Notes under the pieces: generated by a model | Databases searched by the model: none | Told to the model about the DNA's origin: nothing | The model's input: only the letters and a program-made list of their open reading frames with translations | Origin: Herbaspirillum aquaticum | GTDB taxonomy: Bacteria; Pseudomonadota; Gammaproteobacteria; Burkholderiales; Burkholderiaceae_D | Reading direction: 5' to 3' | DNA length: 64,000 bases | Assembly (NCBI RefSeq): GCF_002213425.1 | Contig: NZ_NJGV01000002.1 | Location: 62,001 to 126,000, forward strand | Translations under genes and position numbers: made by a program | Part shown: positions 47,965 through 57,142 of the stretch, piece by piece | Numbering within the stretch: the first letter of the stretch is position 1 | How the letters are laid out: every line of letters starts with the position of its first letter

Positions 47965-48701
47965 GGGATCAATCCTTTTAAGTTCAAGACAATTTATGAA
48001 GAGGATTGCGCGTGGCGCTTTCCATTCCAAACCAAATCAACTCACTTTGATGCGAGGATTGCCCTGGGACAACTGCGTCACAGTCAATCTATATTGCCTG
48101 AAATCAAACAATTCCTGACAAATTCTGACGGTTGTTACAAAAAATGCGTTGATGTCGGAACTATAACATTTGGTCTGGAGCTGAGCAATAAAATTTGGCC
48201 TGAAAATCCACTTTTCGTGATTTTTTTAAGCGGCCGGAAAGCCGCGCCAGTAAAGGATTTCAAGAGTTTCTGCAGGGCATTTACGTGCAATTGTGCGCTG
48301 CGGAAATTAACAAATCCGTGGGGCAATTATTTTGTCTAAAAAACAACACATTGAAGCTAGAAAGTTATCAAAAGAATACTGAAAATTGCAAAATTGATAT
48401 TGCAATATTGAAAATATATTTTTTGCTCTCTTTACATTGCTGGTTCTCAACAAACTAGCCTTCAATTTGTCGCAATTCGCAAGAATGTTGTTTTTTAGTT
48501 AATTTGTGATTTACGGGGATTCCGAGTCATTTTTTGCTGCAATCGGCTGGGGTGATCGCAATGAAACGGGAGTAATGCTGAGGGCGGGGGAGTGGGGGGG
48601 GGCAAATTGCCGCACCAGTTAACGAGTGGGATTGGGAGGTCCAAGCGAAGCGTCCCCCCTTCTGAATCGGGGAGGGCGCTACCTTATCGGGGAAAGGCGA
48701 C
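47965..48701. other. 737-base AT-rich region, no gene seen
   Basis: Upstream of the PEP-CTERM-like gene the sequence becomes strikingly AT-rich (about 48130-48520; e.g. TTGCAATATTGAAAATATATT), unlike the GC-rich surroundings. It then turns into a G-rich patch with nine consecutive G (48594-48602). It probably holds the promoter of the 47964 gene; no sigma-54 or strong sigma-70 site was identified. No coding frame looks real. Confidence 0.5.
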
Positions 48702-49862
48702 TCAGCGGGCGCCAGCGCCCTGCCACAAGCGTGCCAGCTGCTCGCCGCTATCCTTGAGCAGTCCGGGTGCCTGCGCAATGGCTTCCTTCAGATCCATCGG
48801 TCCGAAAGTGATGGAAAAGCATCCTGAGAAGCTGCTCTGCAGCTTATCCAGTGACTTACGGTCAATCCCGCCCGATAGCAGGGTGGTCGGCACACCAGCG
48901 CGGCGCGCGCGCTGGCTGGCGATGAAAGGTGCCTTGCCGTGCAGGGTCTGCGCGTCACTGCGGCCCTCGCCGGTAATGAGCCAGTCCGCCCCCGCCAGCG
49001 CTTCGTCCAGCCCGATATGGTCGGCCACGGTCTCCGCTCCCGAGCGGAACTGCGCCCCCAGCATGAGCAGCGCATAGCCGAGTCCACCGGCTGCACCCGC
49101 GCCAGGCTGGCCGGATGCCTGATGGCCAAGGACCTGCTCCAGCACCGTCGCGAAATGGCCCAAGGCAGCGTCCAGCGTTGCCACCTGGTCGGGATTGACG
49201 CCTTTCTGTGGACCAAACACGGCAGTCGCCCCGTCGGGGCCGCACAGTGGGTTGTCGACGTCCGACATGGCCATGAAATGTGCTTCCTTGACGCGCGGAT
49301 CCAGTCCTGATGCATCCACTCGCGCCACGCGTTGCAGCTGCGCCGGTACCGGCGGCACGATCTCGCCAGCCGCATCGAAAAACTCCACGCCCAGCGCTGC
49401 CAGCAGTCCGGCGCCGCCGTCGTTGGTGCTGCTGCCGCCCAGCGCTACCAGGAAGCGGCGTGCCCCGCGATCCAGCAACTGCCTGATCGCATCGCCTACG
49501 CCCAGCGTGGTGCGCTGTTGAACTGCGACGGCCATGCCGGCGTCATCGGTGATGCCGACGATGGCAGCCGATTCCACCACCGCAGTGCCATCCTTGAGGA
49601 TGCCCACCGGTGCTGATGCTGCCTGTGCGGCGGCATTGCGGCATTCAACGGTGAGGCGTTCTCCGCCTGCATGCATGAGCGCGTCCAGTGTCCCTTCGCC
49701 GCCGTCTGCAATCGGGCAGAGCCGGACTTGCGCATCGGGCAGTGCCGCCTGAATGCCGGCGCCAATGGCAGCGGCGACTTCTTCGGCAGAGAGAGAACCT
49801 TTGAACGAATCGGGGGCGATGACGACGACGGGAGCGCGGCGGGTAGGGGCAGGGGTGGTCAT
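48702..49862 (-). CDS. glycerate kinase (GlxK/GarK type)
   Basis: 386 residues of the type 1 glycerate kinase family: VVIAPDSFKGSLSAEEVAAA, PIADGGEGTLDALM, ALGGSSTNDGGAGLLAALG, and LITGEGRSDAQTLHGKAP. It phosphorylates glycerate to 2-phosphoglycerate. The frame is open 63 codons further upstream, but the family N-terminus begins at the ATG at 49862. No glyoxylate pathway neighbour is present. Confidence 0.93.
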   Translation of the reverse strand: MTTPAPTRRAPVVVIAPDSFKGSLSAEEVAAAIGAGIQAALPDAQVRLCPIADGGEGTLDALMHAGGERLTVECRNAAAQAASAPVGILKDGTAVVESAAIVGITDDAGMAVAVQQRTTLGVGDAIRQLLDRGARRFLVALGGSSTNDGGAGLLAALGVEFFDAAGEIVPPVPAQLQRVARVDASGLDPRVKEAHFMAMSDVDNPLCGPDGATAVFGPQKGVNPDQVATLDAALGHFATVLEQVLGHQASGQPGAGAAGGLGYALLMLGAQFRSGAETVADHIGLDEALAGADWLITGEGRSDAQTLHGKAPFIASQRARRAGVPTTLLSGGIDRKSLDKLQSSFSGCFSITFGPMDLKEAIAQAPGLLKDSGEQLARLWQGAGAR

Positions 49863-50151
49863 GATGTGCTGTTGAGGATGAAGCCTGGCGCCGAGCTGGG
49901 CAGGCCTTGGGGTCTCGTTTTGATTGTGGGCCGGAGGGTGGTCCGGCTTGGCTTGTTGCCGCGCCATTATATAAGCATGGCTCATCCGCATTATGGCAGC
50001 GCCGGTATATACAGTAGCAACGGCAGGTGAAGATTGAATCAGTTGCGGCACAAGCTGAATGAAGCGCGTAACAAATAGTAAGGGGATTGGATGGCGCGCC
50101 GGGAGCAGGGGATAGTGTCATGTTGGCGTTGTTGCGCCGGAGGAGTCCCTC

Positions 50152-50394
50152 ATGAAACCTGACCTGCGTTCCGTTCTGTTGTTGACCGTACTGCCTGCCA
50201 CGTTGCTGTTGGGCGGATGTGTGGCTGTGCCTGCCAGCCCCTACAATGGCGCGGCGGTCTATCCGGCCCAGCCGGTGTATTCGCCTTATTATGCCTACCC
50301 GGCCTATCCTTCTTATCCGGCCTACAGCTATCCCTCTTCATCGTTCTATTTCGGATACAGCAGCGGATGGGGTGGTCACCGCCGGTGGCGTTGA
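50152..50394 (+). CDS. small Tyr/Pro-rich lipoprotein A
   Basis: 80 residues. Signal and lipobox LLLGGC (Cys23), then a low-complexity stretch of PxY repeats (VYSPYYAYPAYPSYPAYSYP) and a basic tail HRRWR. GGAG lies before the ATG. Function unknown; composition and tail resemble the lipoprotein at 51861. Confidence 0.72.
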   Translation: MKPDLRSVLLLTVLPATLLLGGCVAVPASPYNGAAVYPAQPVYSPYYAYPAYPSYPAYSYPSSSFYFGYSSGWGGHRRWR

Positions 50395-50570
50395 TTGCGC
50401 GGTGCAAGAGTTGAGCACGGCAGAGTCCGTGCGCATGCCAAAACCGGCTAAAATGGCGCCTTTGTGGATAGGCAAGCAGGGCAGGAGCGGGAGGGGCGCA
50501 TGAGGTGCCCGCGCCCGGGGCGCGGCGGCATGAATCGCAGGCCGTCAATTCGCCGCTGTCTTCACACCGT

Positions 50571-51431
50571 ATGAGTTTTATCGTTTCGTCGACCCGAACA
50601 GATGTCATTTCCCGCTCTCGGCGCCGGACGGCGTTGGGAATTGCCTCGTCCGTATTGGTGCATGCGGTGTTGTTCATGTTCGTGCGTGCCAAGCTGAATG
50701 AAACGCCGCCCACGCTGCAGTCTCCCGGCCGCCCGGATGCACCCCTGCAGGTCAGTTTCATTCGTCCGGCTGCGCCGGTGGCTCAGCCGGAGCCTCCGAA
50801 GCCCCTGCCTGAGCCGAAAAAGCCCGAGCCGGTCCAGAAGAAGCCTGTGGCAAAGCCTGCGCCTCGGCACAGTGCGCCCACGGCGCGGCAGTCCGTTCCA
50901 CAACGCACGCCCTTGCCTGTCACCGAGGCCCCGAGCAGCAATGCGGCAGCCTCGGCGCCCGCTGCCCCTGCTGAAGATTTCATGGCATCGCTCAATCGCA
51001 ATCGCCAGAAGCGCGAGGAGGCCGAGCAGGCAGCTGCGCAAGAAAACGCCGCCGCACGCGCTGCGGAAAATCCCTCGGCCAATGACATCGCCCGGGCCAA
51101 TATCGCTTTCCAGGAGCGGCGCGGGCGAGGCACCAACGGCGTCTTCCAGATCATCAGCATGGGTCCGCGCGTGGCGCAATACAGTTTCCGCGGGTGGACC
51201 ACCGACCAGCGCCGCAGCCAGAACCAGTTGATCGAAGTGGATGCCGGGTTCGGCGGCAATGTGCAGCTGGCAGTGGTCAACAGCATGATTGCGCTGATCC
51301 GCCGCTACTATCAGGGCGATTTCAATTTCGATTCGCAAAAGCTGGGCAGGGTGGTTACCTTGTCAGCTCGGCTGGAAGATACCAAGGGGCTGCAGAATTT
51401 CCTGATGAATGAATTTTTTGGCGGACGCTGA
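50571..51431 (+). CDS. TonB-like protein with N-terminal anchor
   Basis: 286 residues. A basic N-terminus and single membrane helix (SVLVHAVLFMFV, with the His typical of TonB anchors) precede a Pro/Lys/Glu-rich linker (EPPKPLPEPKKPEPVQKKP) and a C-terminal folded domain (VFQIISMGPRVAQYSFRGW...). The C-terminal domain is not a recognisable TonB_C. A GTG at 50505 could extend it by 22 residues. No ExbB/ExbD neighbours. Likely an envelope-spanning protein of unknown role. Confidence 0.72.
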   Translation: MSFIVSSTRTDVISRSRRRTALGIASSVLVHAVLFMFVRAKLNETPPTLQSPGRPDAPLQVSFIRPAAPVAQPEPPKPLPEPKKPEPVQKKPVAKPAPRHSAPTARQSVPQRTPLPVTEAPSSNAAASAPAAPAEDFMASLNRNRQKREEAEQAAAQENAAARAAENPSANDIARANIAFQERRGRGTNGVFQIISMGPRVAQYSFRGWTTDQRRSQNQLIEVDAGFGGNVQLAVVNSMIALIRRYYQGDFNFDSQKLGRVVTLSARLEDTKGLQNFLMNEFFGGR

Positions 51432-51531
51432 TGGAGGCTTCAGCCTCGCGAGGTGTCGGCAGGGCTGAGGTGGCGGCTCCGGGACTCATGGCCATCTTCC
51501 GCAAATGATTAAAAATGTTTTGCAGAAACAG

Positions 51532-51560
51532 TTGATTTAATAACATAGGCAGCCTATAAT
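51532..51560 (+). promoter_or_regulatory. promoter of tRNA-Pro
   Basis: TTGATT (51532-51537) and TATAAT (51555-51560) with a 17-base spacer, 13 bases before the tRNA. Confidence 0.85.
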
Positions 51561-51573
51561 CTTTGTCTTCAGT

Positions 51574-51650
51574 CGGGGCGTAGCGCAGCCTGGTAGCGTA
51601 CTTGCATGGGGTGCAAGGGGTCGTGTGTTCGAATCACACCGTCCCGACCA
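51574..51650 (+). tRNA. tRNA-Pro (anticodon GGG)
   Basis: 77 bases. Acceptor CGGGGCG pairs with CGTCCCG, then A and encoded CCA. The anticodon stem CTTGC-ATGGGGT-GCAAG displays GGG, and the T-loop is GTTCGAATC. Confidence 0.95.
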
Positions 51651-51663
51651 AAGAAAAAAGCAT

Positions 51664-51698
51664 AGGGCTTATGGAACATTCCATAAGCCCTTTTGCCT
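51664..51698 (+). terminator. intrinsic terminator after tRNA-Pro
   Basis: AGGGCTTATGGA pairs perfectly with TCCATAAGCCCT across ACAT, then TTTGCCTTT. Confidence 0.9.
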
Positions 51699-51860
51699 TT
51701 ATTGCGCAATTTTTTAGATGCATGGGGGGCGCGGGTTACACAAAAACACAATTCCCCGTCGACTCCCACCATATCGAGCTCGTTATCTGATCACCACGGC
51801 AAACGTGGCACCGGCGATCGGCGCCGGCCTATTCCGCCAAACAAGATCAGGAGCAAGTCC

Positions 51861-52103
51861 ATGAAATCCCTACTATTGATACCGGCGCTGGCTGCCGCCT
51901 TTGGCCTGAGCGGCTGCGTGGTTACCCCGCCCACGGTCCGGCCTGCCTACGTGGCGCAGCCGGCCTATGTTGCTCCACCGGGCGTCGTCTACGTTCAGCC
52001 CACCTATGCCTCGCCCGGCCCGGGCTGGGTCTGGGAGTATCACTCCTATTACGGCTGGGGTTGGCACCATCCCCACTACGGCTGGCATCGCGGCTGGCGC
52101 TGA
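51861..52103 (+). CDS. small Tyr/Pro-rich lipoprotein B
   Basis: 80 residues. Lipobox LSGC (Cys19), then PAYVAQPAYVAPPGVVYVQP repeats and a Trp/His/Gly-rich tail ending HRGWR. AGGAG is seven bases before the ATG. It shares the AYVAP and VYVQP words with the exported protein at 732. A strong terminator follows. Confidence 0.75.
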   Translation: MKSLLLIPALAAAFGLSGCVVTPPTVRPAYVAQPAYVAPPGVVYVQPTYASPGPGWVWEYHSYYGWGWHHPHYGWHRGWR

Positions 52104-52120
52104 AGCAGGGCGGCAGACGT

Positions 52121-52152
52121 AAAGACAGCGGCCGCGGCCGCTGTCTTTTTCT
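52121..52152 (+). terminator. intrinsic terminator (near-perfect palindrome)
   Basis: AAAGACAGCGGCC pairs with GGCCGCTGTCTTT around GC, then TTCTTC. It probably serves both the lipoprotein and the convergent dmeF. Confidence 0.85.
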
Positions 52153-52182
52153 TCACTTTCTCAAATACGATCCGCTGCGCAA

Positions 52183-53163
52183 TCACCCGGCCTGCCGCAA
52201 CTCCAGCGTCAGGTGGCGCAATTCATTGACTGAAGCCAGTTTCCCGCGCAATTGCGCTTCCGTGATGGCAGCACCCGTCGATACGCTGACGATGGCCGCC
52301 CGTGCAGCCGGACCGATGCGCCAGACGTGCAGATCCTCGATCTGCACCGGCTCGCCCTCCAGCGCCTGCTCGATGCGCGCCGCCACTTGGGCGTCGGTCA
52401 CGTCCAGCAGCACCGCCGCACTGGCGCGCAACAGGCTGTAGGACCAGTTCGCAATCACTACCGCACCCACCACCCCCATGACCGGGTCCAGCCAGGTCCA
52501 GCCCAGATAAAGGCCCGCCAGGAGGGCAGCGATGGCCAGCACCGAGGTGAGGGCGTCGGCCACTACGTGCAGGTAGGCTGAACGCAGGTTGTTGTCATGG
52601 CCGTCATGATGATGACCATGATGGCCTTGGTGGTCGCCGTGCCCATGGTCGTGATGTTGCGCATGCCCATGATGCGTGTGCGCGCCTTCGTGAGCATGTC
52701 CATGCCCGTGATGTCCTTCCATCAGCAGCAGGGCGCTGGCGATGTTGACGATCAGCCCGACAACGGCAATCGGTATTGCCTCCCCAAAGTCCACCGCCGT
52801 CGGGCTGGCCAGGCGCCACAGCGATTCGCCGCCGATGCCAATCGCAATCACCGCCAGGACCAGCGCCGAAGCAAAGCCGGCCAGATCGCCCACCTTGCCG
52901 GTACCGAAGCTGAAGCGCCCGTCATGCGCGTGCCGGCGCGCAAAGACGTAGGCGCCGGCCGCAATGGCCAGTGCGCCGGTATGGGTGGCCATATGGAAGC
53001 CATCGGCCAGCAGGGCCATCGAACCCGTGAAATAGCCGGCCGCAATCTCGGCCACCATCATGACGGCCGTCAACGCCACCACCCACAGCGTACGGCGTGT
53101 GTTGCGGTCATGGTTGGCACCCAGGTAAAGGTGTTCGTGGCGGTAGGTGGCGGGATTGTTCAT
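52183..53163 (-). CDS. dmeF: cation diffusion facilitator, DmeF type (Co/Ni efflux)
   Basis: 326 residues, six membrane helices. In TM2 the site is ADGFHMATH (His57...His61 where zinc transporters carry Asp), typical of DmeF. TM5 has HVVADALTSV (His199, Asp203). A His-rich cytoplasmic loop spans about 151-189. The start at 53163 sits 16 bases after the dmeR stop, so the two form an operon controlled by DmeR. Predicted to expel cobalt and nickel. Confidence 0.92.
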   Translation of the reverse strand: MNNPATYRHEHLYLGANHDRNTRRTLWVVALTAVMMVAEIAAGYFTGSMALLADGFHMATHTGALAIAAGAYVFARRHAHDGRFSFGTGKVGDLAGFASALVLAVIAIGIGGESLWRLASPTAVDFGEAIPIAVVGLIVNIASALLLMEGHHGHGHAHEGAHTHHGHAQHHDHGHGDHQGHHGHHHDGHDNNLRSAYLHVVADALTSVLAIAALLAGLYLGWTWLDPVMGVVGAVVIANWSYSLLRASAAVLLDVTDAQVAARIEQALEGEPVQIEDLHVWRIGPAARAAIVSVSTGAAITEAQLRGKLASVNELRHLTLELRQAG

Positions 53164-53179
53164 GAAGACTCCTTCAGTT

Positions 53180-53455
53180 TCACTTGGCATAACGGCGGAT
53201 CGCTTCCAGGACTTCGGCCAGTCCCTGTTGGCGCTGCTCGTCGGTCAGCCCCGGGCGGGCCACGTGTTCGCGTGCGTGCGCTTCGATCAATTCGTCCATC
53301 AGCCCATGCACGGCACCCCGGATGGCCGCCGCCAGGTGCAGGGTCTTGGCGCACTCGGCCTCGCCCTCCAAGGCGCGCTCCAGCGCCTGTACCTGGCCGC
53401 CGATGCGGCGTACGCGCTTGAGCAGGGCGTCCGTGTCCTGTGTCAGGTGTGCCAT
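53180..53455 (-). CDS. dmeR: RcnR/CsoR-family metal-responsive repressor (DmeR)
   Basis: 91 residues, all-helical DUF156 fold. All four cobalt/nickel ligands known from E. coli RcnR are in place: His3, Cys35 (EAECAKTLH), His60 (IEAH) and His64 (AREHV). This favours Co/Ni sensing over the copper (CsoR) or formaldehyde (FrmR) types. First gene of the dmeR-dmeF operon; its operator lies seven bases before its own start. Confidence 0.93.
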   Translation of the reverse strand: MAHLTQDTDALLKRVRRIGGQVQALERALEGEAECAKTLHLAAAIRGAVHGLMDELIEAHAREHVARPGLTDEQRQQGLAEVLEAIRRYAK

Positions 53456-53461
53456 ATACCA

Positions 53462-53473
53462 TACCCCCCTATC
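53462..53473 (-). promoter_or_regulatory. G-tract operator for DmeR, overlapping the ribosome site
   Basis: The minus strand reads ATAGGGGGGTAT, a G6 tract flanked by inverted ATA/TAT. RcnR-type operators are a G-tract with inverted A/T flanks. It ends six bases before the dmeR ATG, so its G-run also occupies the place of the ribosome-binding site. Confidence 0.72.
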
Positions 53474-53702
53474 CTATGTAGGTGGGCATTATAGCTGCCT
53501 TGTGTCGCAAATTGGCAAGCGGCTCGCGCCGTGAGGGCGCCGGGGCTCTTGTGCTGTGGCAATATGGCTGTATGAAGCTTTGTTCATTCAGTTACGCGTA
53601 AGCTGGCCGCTATAGCCTCAGGACAATGCGGCGTGTTTCGTCCGCAATCAAACCTGTGATGGATCAGGTGAAGAAAAGCGGAAAATCCGCGAGGAGACGA
53701 GA

Positions 53703-55379
53703 ATGGGGAAGAACACGGGGACCGGTGCATCCGCACAGGCGTGGACGGCTGCATTGCCTTGGGTGGCTGGCCTGGTGCTCGGTGGCGGTACGGCGCTGGC
53801 CTTGCAGGCTGCAGGTGCAGAGCAGTGGCTCAGTGTGCCCGGCAGCAGCGCTATCGCAGTCTTGCTGGGCCTGGTCGGTTTTGCCTTGGCGCAGCGGCGC
53901 GCACAACCCGGGAATGGGCAACTGGTCGACAAGATCAGCGGCGAGATTGATCACATCATGATCGGTGCGGCGGAAACGTCTTTCTTCGTCGATACCATCA
54001 AGAACAAGATCAGCAAGGACGTGGTGGCCGCCGACCGCATCGCCGCCAGTGCCGAGCAGAACGCGGCCACGACCGAACAGATCGCGGCCAATGCCGAGCG
54101 CGCCTCGTCGATTGCTGCCGAAGTACGCACTGAGAGCGTCAGCGGGCGCTCGGAAGTCGACCGTGGCCTGCAGCAGATCGGCCAGGCCCGTACGGATGCG
54201 CTGTCGGCCTCCTCGATGATGGCGCAATTGCAGGAAAAATCGCGACGCATCCACGGCATCACCGAAGTCATCAGCGAGATCGCTGCCCGCACCAACCTGC
54301 TGGCCCTGAATGCCGCCATCGAGGCTGCGCGCGCGGGCGAGCAGGGGCGCGGCTTCGCGGTGGTCGCCGGTGAGGTGCGCCAGCTGGCCCAGCGCACCAA
54401 GGAGGCGACCGACGACATCGGCGTGATGGTGCGCGCCATTACGGAAGAAGCCGAGCGCGCCGCCAACGGCATGAATTCTCTGAGCAGCCGGGTGCTGGAG
54501 GCGGCGCAGAACGTGGAGAAGGTGCACGGCCTGCTCAACAGCATCGAACGCTCCGCCAGCCAGTCGCAGGAGCAGATCGAAGAAATCGCGGTGGCCTCGC
54601 GCGAACACGTGCAAACCACCCAGGAGATCGCCGAAGCGATCACGGATATCCGCAACGGCATGCTGCAAACTGACGGTGAACTGCCGCGCGTGGCGGCCTC
54701 CGCCATGGTGCTCTCGGAACGCGCCGAGGCCGTCTTCGAGGCCATCATCGATGGCGGTGCGCGCAGCGGGCATGACGATATCCGGGTAGCCGCCACCCAG
54801 GCGGCCCAGGCCGTGGGCAAGCTGTTCGAGGCAGCGATCCGCTCCGGCCAGATCAGCGAGGCGGCCCTGTTCGACCGCAGCTACAAGCCCATCCCGAATA
54901 CCTCCCCGCAGAAGCATTCCAGCCAGTTCGACGGCTTCACCGATCGGGTGCTGCCGGCCATCCAGGAAGGACTGCTGGCGAGCATGCCGCAACTGGCCTA
55001 TGCGGGGGCGGTGGACAACAATGGTTATTTTCCGACCCACAACAAGAAGTTCTCGCAGCCCCTGACTGGCGATTACGACACCGACCTGGTCAACAACCGC
55101 ACCAAACGCATCTTCAGCGATCGCACCGGCAAACGCTGCGGTGCCAATACCAAGCCCTTCCTGCTGCAAACCTACCGACGCGATACCGGCGAAGTGATGC
55201 ACGACCTGTCGGTGCCGATCTACGTCAACGGCAAGCACTGGGGCGGTTTCCGCGTAGGTTATCGGTCCAGCCATGCGCCGGCACAGGCGGCACCTGCCGC
55301 CGCCACGGGCACGGCTAGCGGGGCGCCTGCGCCGGGCGCAGCGCGCTTGCCGGGGCGGCCCGTCCCACGCGGCCGGTGA
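53703..55379 (+). CDS. methyl-accepting chemotaxis protein with C-terminal sensor domain
   Basis: 558 residues. Two N-terminal membrane helices (about 14-36 and 45-64) with almost nothing between them. The cytoplasmic signalling domain (about 75-345) has its hairpin tip at 193-232 ([20 protein letters not shown]...[13 protein letters not shown]). After it comes a sensor-like domain at about 405-520 ([57 protein letters not shown]), cache/PAS-like, and an Ala/Pro-rich tail. The order is the reverse of classical receptors, and the sensor should be cytoplasmic. It heads the chemotaxis cluster. Confidence 0.9.
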   Translation: MGKNTGTGASAQAWTAALPWVAGLVLGGGTALALQAAGAEQWLSVPGSSAIAVLLGLVGFALAQRRAQPGNGQLVDKISGEIDHIMIGAAETSFFVDTIKNKISKDVVAADRIAASAEQNAATTEQIAANAERASSIAAEVRTESVSGRSEVDRGLQQIGQARTDALSASSMMAQLQEKSRRIHGITEVISEIAARTNLLALNAAIEAARAGEQGRGFAVVAGEVRQLAQRTKEATDDIGVMVRAITEEAERAANGMNSLSSRVLEAAQNVEKVHGLLNSIERSASQSQEQIEEIAVASREHVQTTQEIAEAITDIRNGMLQTDGELPRVAASAMVLSERAEAVFEAIIDGGARSGHDDIRVAATQAAQAVGKLFEAAIRSGQISEAALFDRSYKPIPNTSPQKHSSQFDGFTDRVLPAIQEGLLASMPQLAYAGAVDNNGYFPTHNKKFSQPLTGDYDTDLVNNRTKRIFSDRTGKRCGANTKPFLLQTYRRDTGEVMHDLSVPIYVNGKHWGGFRVGYRSSHAPAQAAPAAATGTASGAPAPGAARLPGRPVPRGR

Positions 55380-55587
55380 GGATTTCCAAGGATTGAGAAG
55401 CCTATGCACGCCCGCCCTCGATTGACTTGCCGCAATAGGGGGGTAAAACCGTTTCATTTCCAAGGCTGATTCGCTTGACCCCGCTTGGCGCCTGATAGAT
55501 TATGCGCCAAGGGGATGTCCGTCCGGATGGGGCGGGCGACAGACAGCAAGCAGCGCCGCGATGCGCTGCGCCAGGGAAGGAAAGACA

Positions 55588-56460
55588 GTGAAGCCGACGG
55601 TACCGGGCAAGGGCGAATCATCCGGCAAGGAGTTCGATTTCAACAGCCGCGATTTCGAGCGAGTGCGTGGCCTGATCTACCAGCGGGCGGGCATCGCGCT
55701 GGCCGACAGCAAGCAGGAAATGGTTTACAGCCGCCTGGCGCGGCGCCTGCGGGCTACCGGCATCACTTCCTTCCAGCAATATCTGGACATGCTGGAGCGC
55801 ACCCATGACTCCGACGAGTGGGAAGCCTTCACCAACGCGCTGACCACCAACCTCACCTCGTTCTTCCGGGAAGCACACCATTTCCCGATCCTGGTCGATT
55901 TCCTCAAGACCTTGAAGGAGCCCGCCACCATCTGGTGTTCGGCCGCGTCCACCGGGGAAGAACCCTACACCATCGCCATGAGCGCCTGCGAGGCCTATGG
56001 CTCGATGACGCCGCCGGTGCAGATCGTGGCCACCGACATCGATACCAACGTGCTGGCCACCGGTGCCAATGGGGTCTATCCCATGGAGCGCATCGAGAAG
56101 ATGTCGCCCGAGCGCGTCAAGAAATTCTTCCTGCGCGGCAAGGGTAGCCATGAAGGCTACGTGCGCGTGCGTCCCGAATTGCGCAAGCTGATCACCTTCA
56201 AGCAGCTGAACCTGCTGGCCGATGGCTGGCCCATCAGCGGCCAGTTCGACGTGATCTTCTGCCGCAACGTGATGATCTATTTCGATAAACCGACCCAGAG
56301 CAAGATCCTGTCCCGATTCGTGCCATTGATGAAGCCCCATGCCTTGCTGTTCGCCGGCCATTCGGAGAACTTCCTGTATGTCTCCGACGCACTCAAGCTC
56401 AAAGGCAAGACGGTCTATGAGCTCAATGCCAACCAGCGTGTCGCAAGGACCAAGCCATGA
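55588..56460 (+). CDS. cheR: chemotaxis protein methyltransferase CheR
   Basis: 290 residues: N-terminal helical domain ([17 protein letters not shown]), SAM-binding core ([18 protein letters not shown]) and [21 protein letters not shown] start at 55588 with AAGGAA seven bases before it; an ATG at 55561 is possible but lacks such a site. It methylates receptor glutamates. Overlaps cheD by four bases. Confidence 0.94.
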   Translation: MKPTVPGKGESSGKEFDFNSRDFERVRGLIYQRAGIALADSKQEMVYSRLARRLRATGITSFQQYLDMLERTHDSDEWEAFTNALTTNLTSFFREAHHFPILVDFLKTLKEPATIWCSAASTGEEPYTIAMSACEAYGSMTPPVQIVATDIDTNVLATGANGVYPMERIEKMSPERVKKFFLRGKGSHEGYVRVRPELRKLITFKQLNLLADGWPISGQFDVIFCRNVMIYFDKPTQSKILSRFVPLMKPHALLFAGHSENFLYVSDALKLKGKTVYELNANQRVARTKP

Positions 56461-57062
56461 GCCACGCCTCGGAACAGATTGCCACCAATCTCTACTACGA
56501 CCGTACCTTCGATTGCGATGCGGCCAAGATCCTGCCGGGCGAGTACTACTTCACCAGCAAGGACATGATGATCGTCACCGTGCTGGGCTCCTGCGTGTCG
56601 GCCTGCATCCGTGACCGGGTCTCCGGTATCGGCGGCATGAATCACTTCATGCTGCCCGACGGCGGCGGTGACGACGGCAGCCCCGTTTCGGCGTCGGCGC
56701 GCTATGGCACCTATGCCATGGAAGTGCTGATCAACGAAGTGCTCAAGAGCGGCGCGCGGCGCGAGAACCTGGAAGCCAAGGTGTTTGGCGGCGGCAACGT
56801 GCTGCGCGGCTTCTCGGCCATCAACGTGGGCGAGCGCAATGCCGAATTCGTGCGGCGCTACCTGAAGGCCGAAGGCATCCGCGTGGTCGCCGAAGACCTC
56901 AACGACATTTATCCGCGCAAGGTGTACTTCTTCCCGCGTACCGGCAAGGTGCTGGTCAAGAAGCTGAAGCAGATGCACAACGACACCCTGGTGAACCGCG
57001 AAAAAGCCTACGCCAGCAAGCTGGTCACCAAGCCGGTCGGCGGCGAGGTGGACCTGTTCTGA
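56457..57062 (+). CDS. cheD: chemoreceptor glutamine deamidase CheD
   Basis: 201 residues. Catalytic Cys46 (VLGSCVSAC) and His63 (GGMNHFMLP) are in place, with [21 protein letters not shown] further on. It converts receptor Gln to Glu before CheR/CheB act. ATGA overlap with cheR. Confidence 0.95.
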   Translation: MSHASEQIATNLYYDRTFDCDAAKILPGEYYFTSKDMMIVTVLGSCVSACIRDRVSGIGGMNHFMLPDGGGDDGSPVSASARYGTYAMEVLINEVLKSGARRENLEAKVFGGGNVLRGFSAINVGERNAEFVRRYLKAEGIRVVAEDLNDIYPRKVYFFPRTGKVLVKKLKQMHNDTLVNREKAYASKLVTKPVGGEVDLF

Positions 57063-57118
57063 TGAGGCAGGGTGGAGGCCGCCCGCAGCATCCCGGGGCA
57101 ACCTGCAACATTGAGTTT

Positions 57119-57142
57119 GAGTGATTGAGTGATTGAGTGATG
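57119..57142 (+). repeat. three tandem 8-base repeats at the cheB start
   Basis: GAGTGATT GAGTGATT GAGTGATG, the last containing the cheB ATG. No ordinary ribosome site is present apart from the repeated GAG. Confidence 0.8.

Noticed and set aside
52621-52700. Repetitive CATGACC/ATGGCC-like stretch inside dmeF
   Set aside because: It is only the codon repetition of the His-rich metal-binding loop, not a DNA repeat element.
53587-53613. Possible sigma-28 promoter before the chemoreceptor (GCCGCTAT)
   Set aside because: The -10 matches only partly and the -35 position reads TTCA, not TAAA.
55446-55474. Possible sigma-28 promoter before cheR (TAAAACC...GCTGATTC)
   Set aside because: The spacing between the TAAA and the -10-like sequence is 17, not 15, and the -10 is poor.
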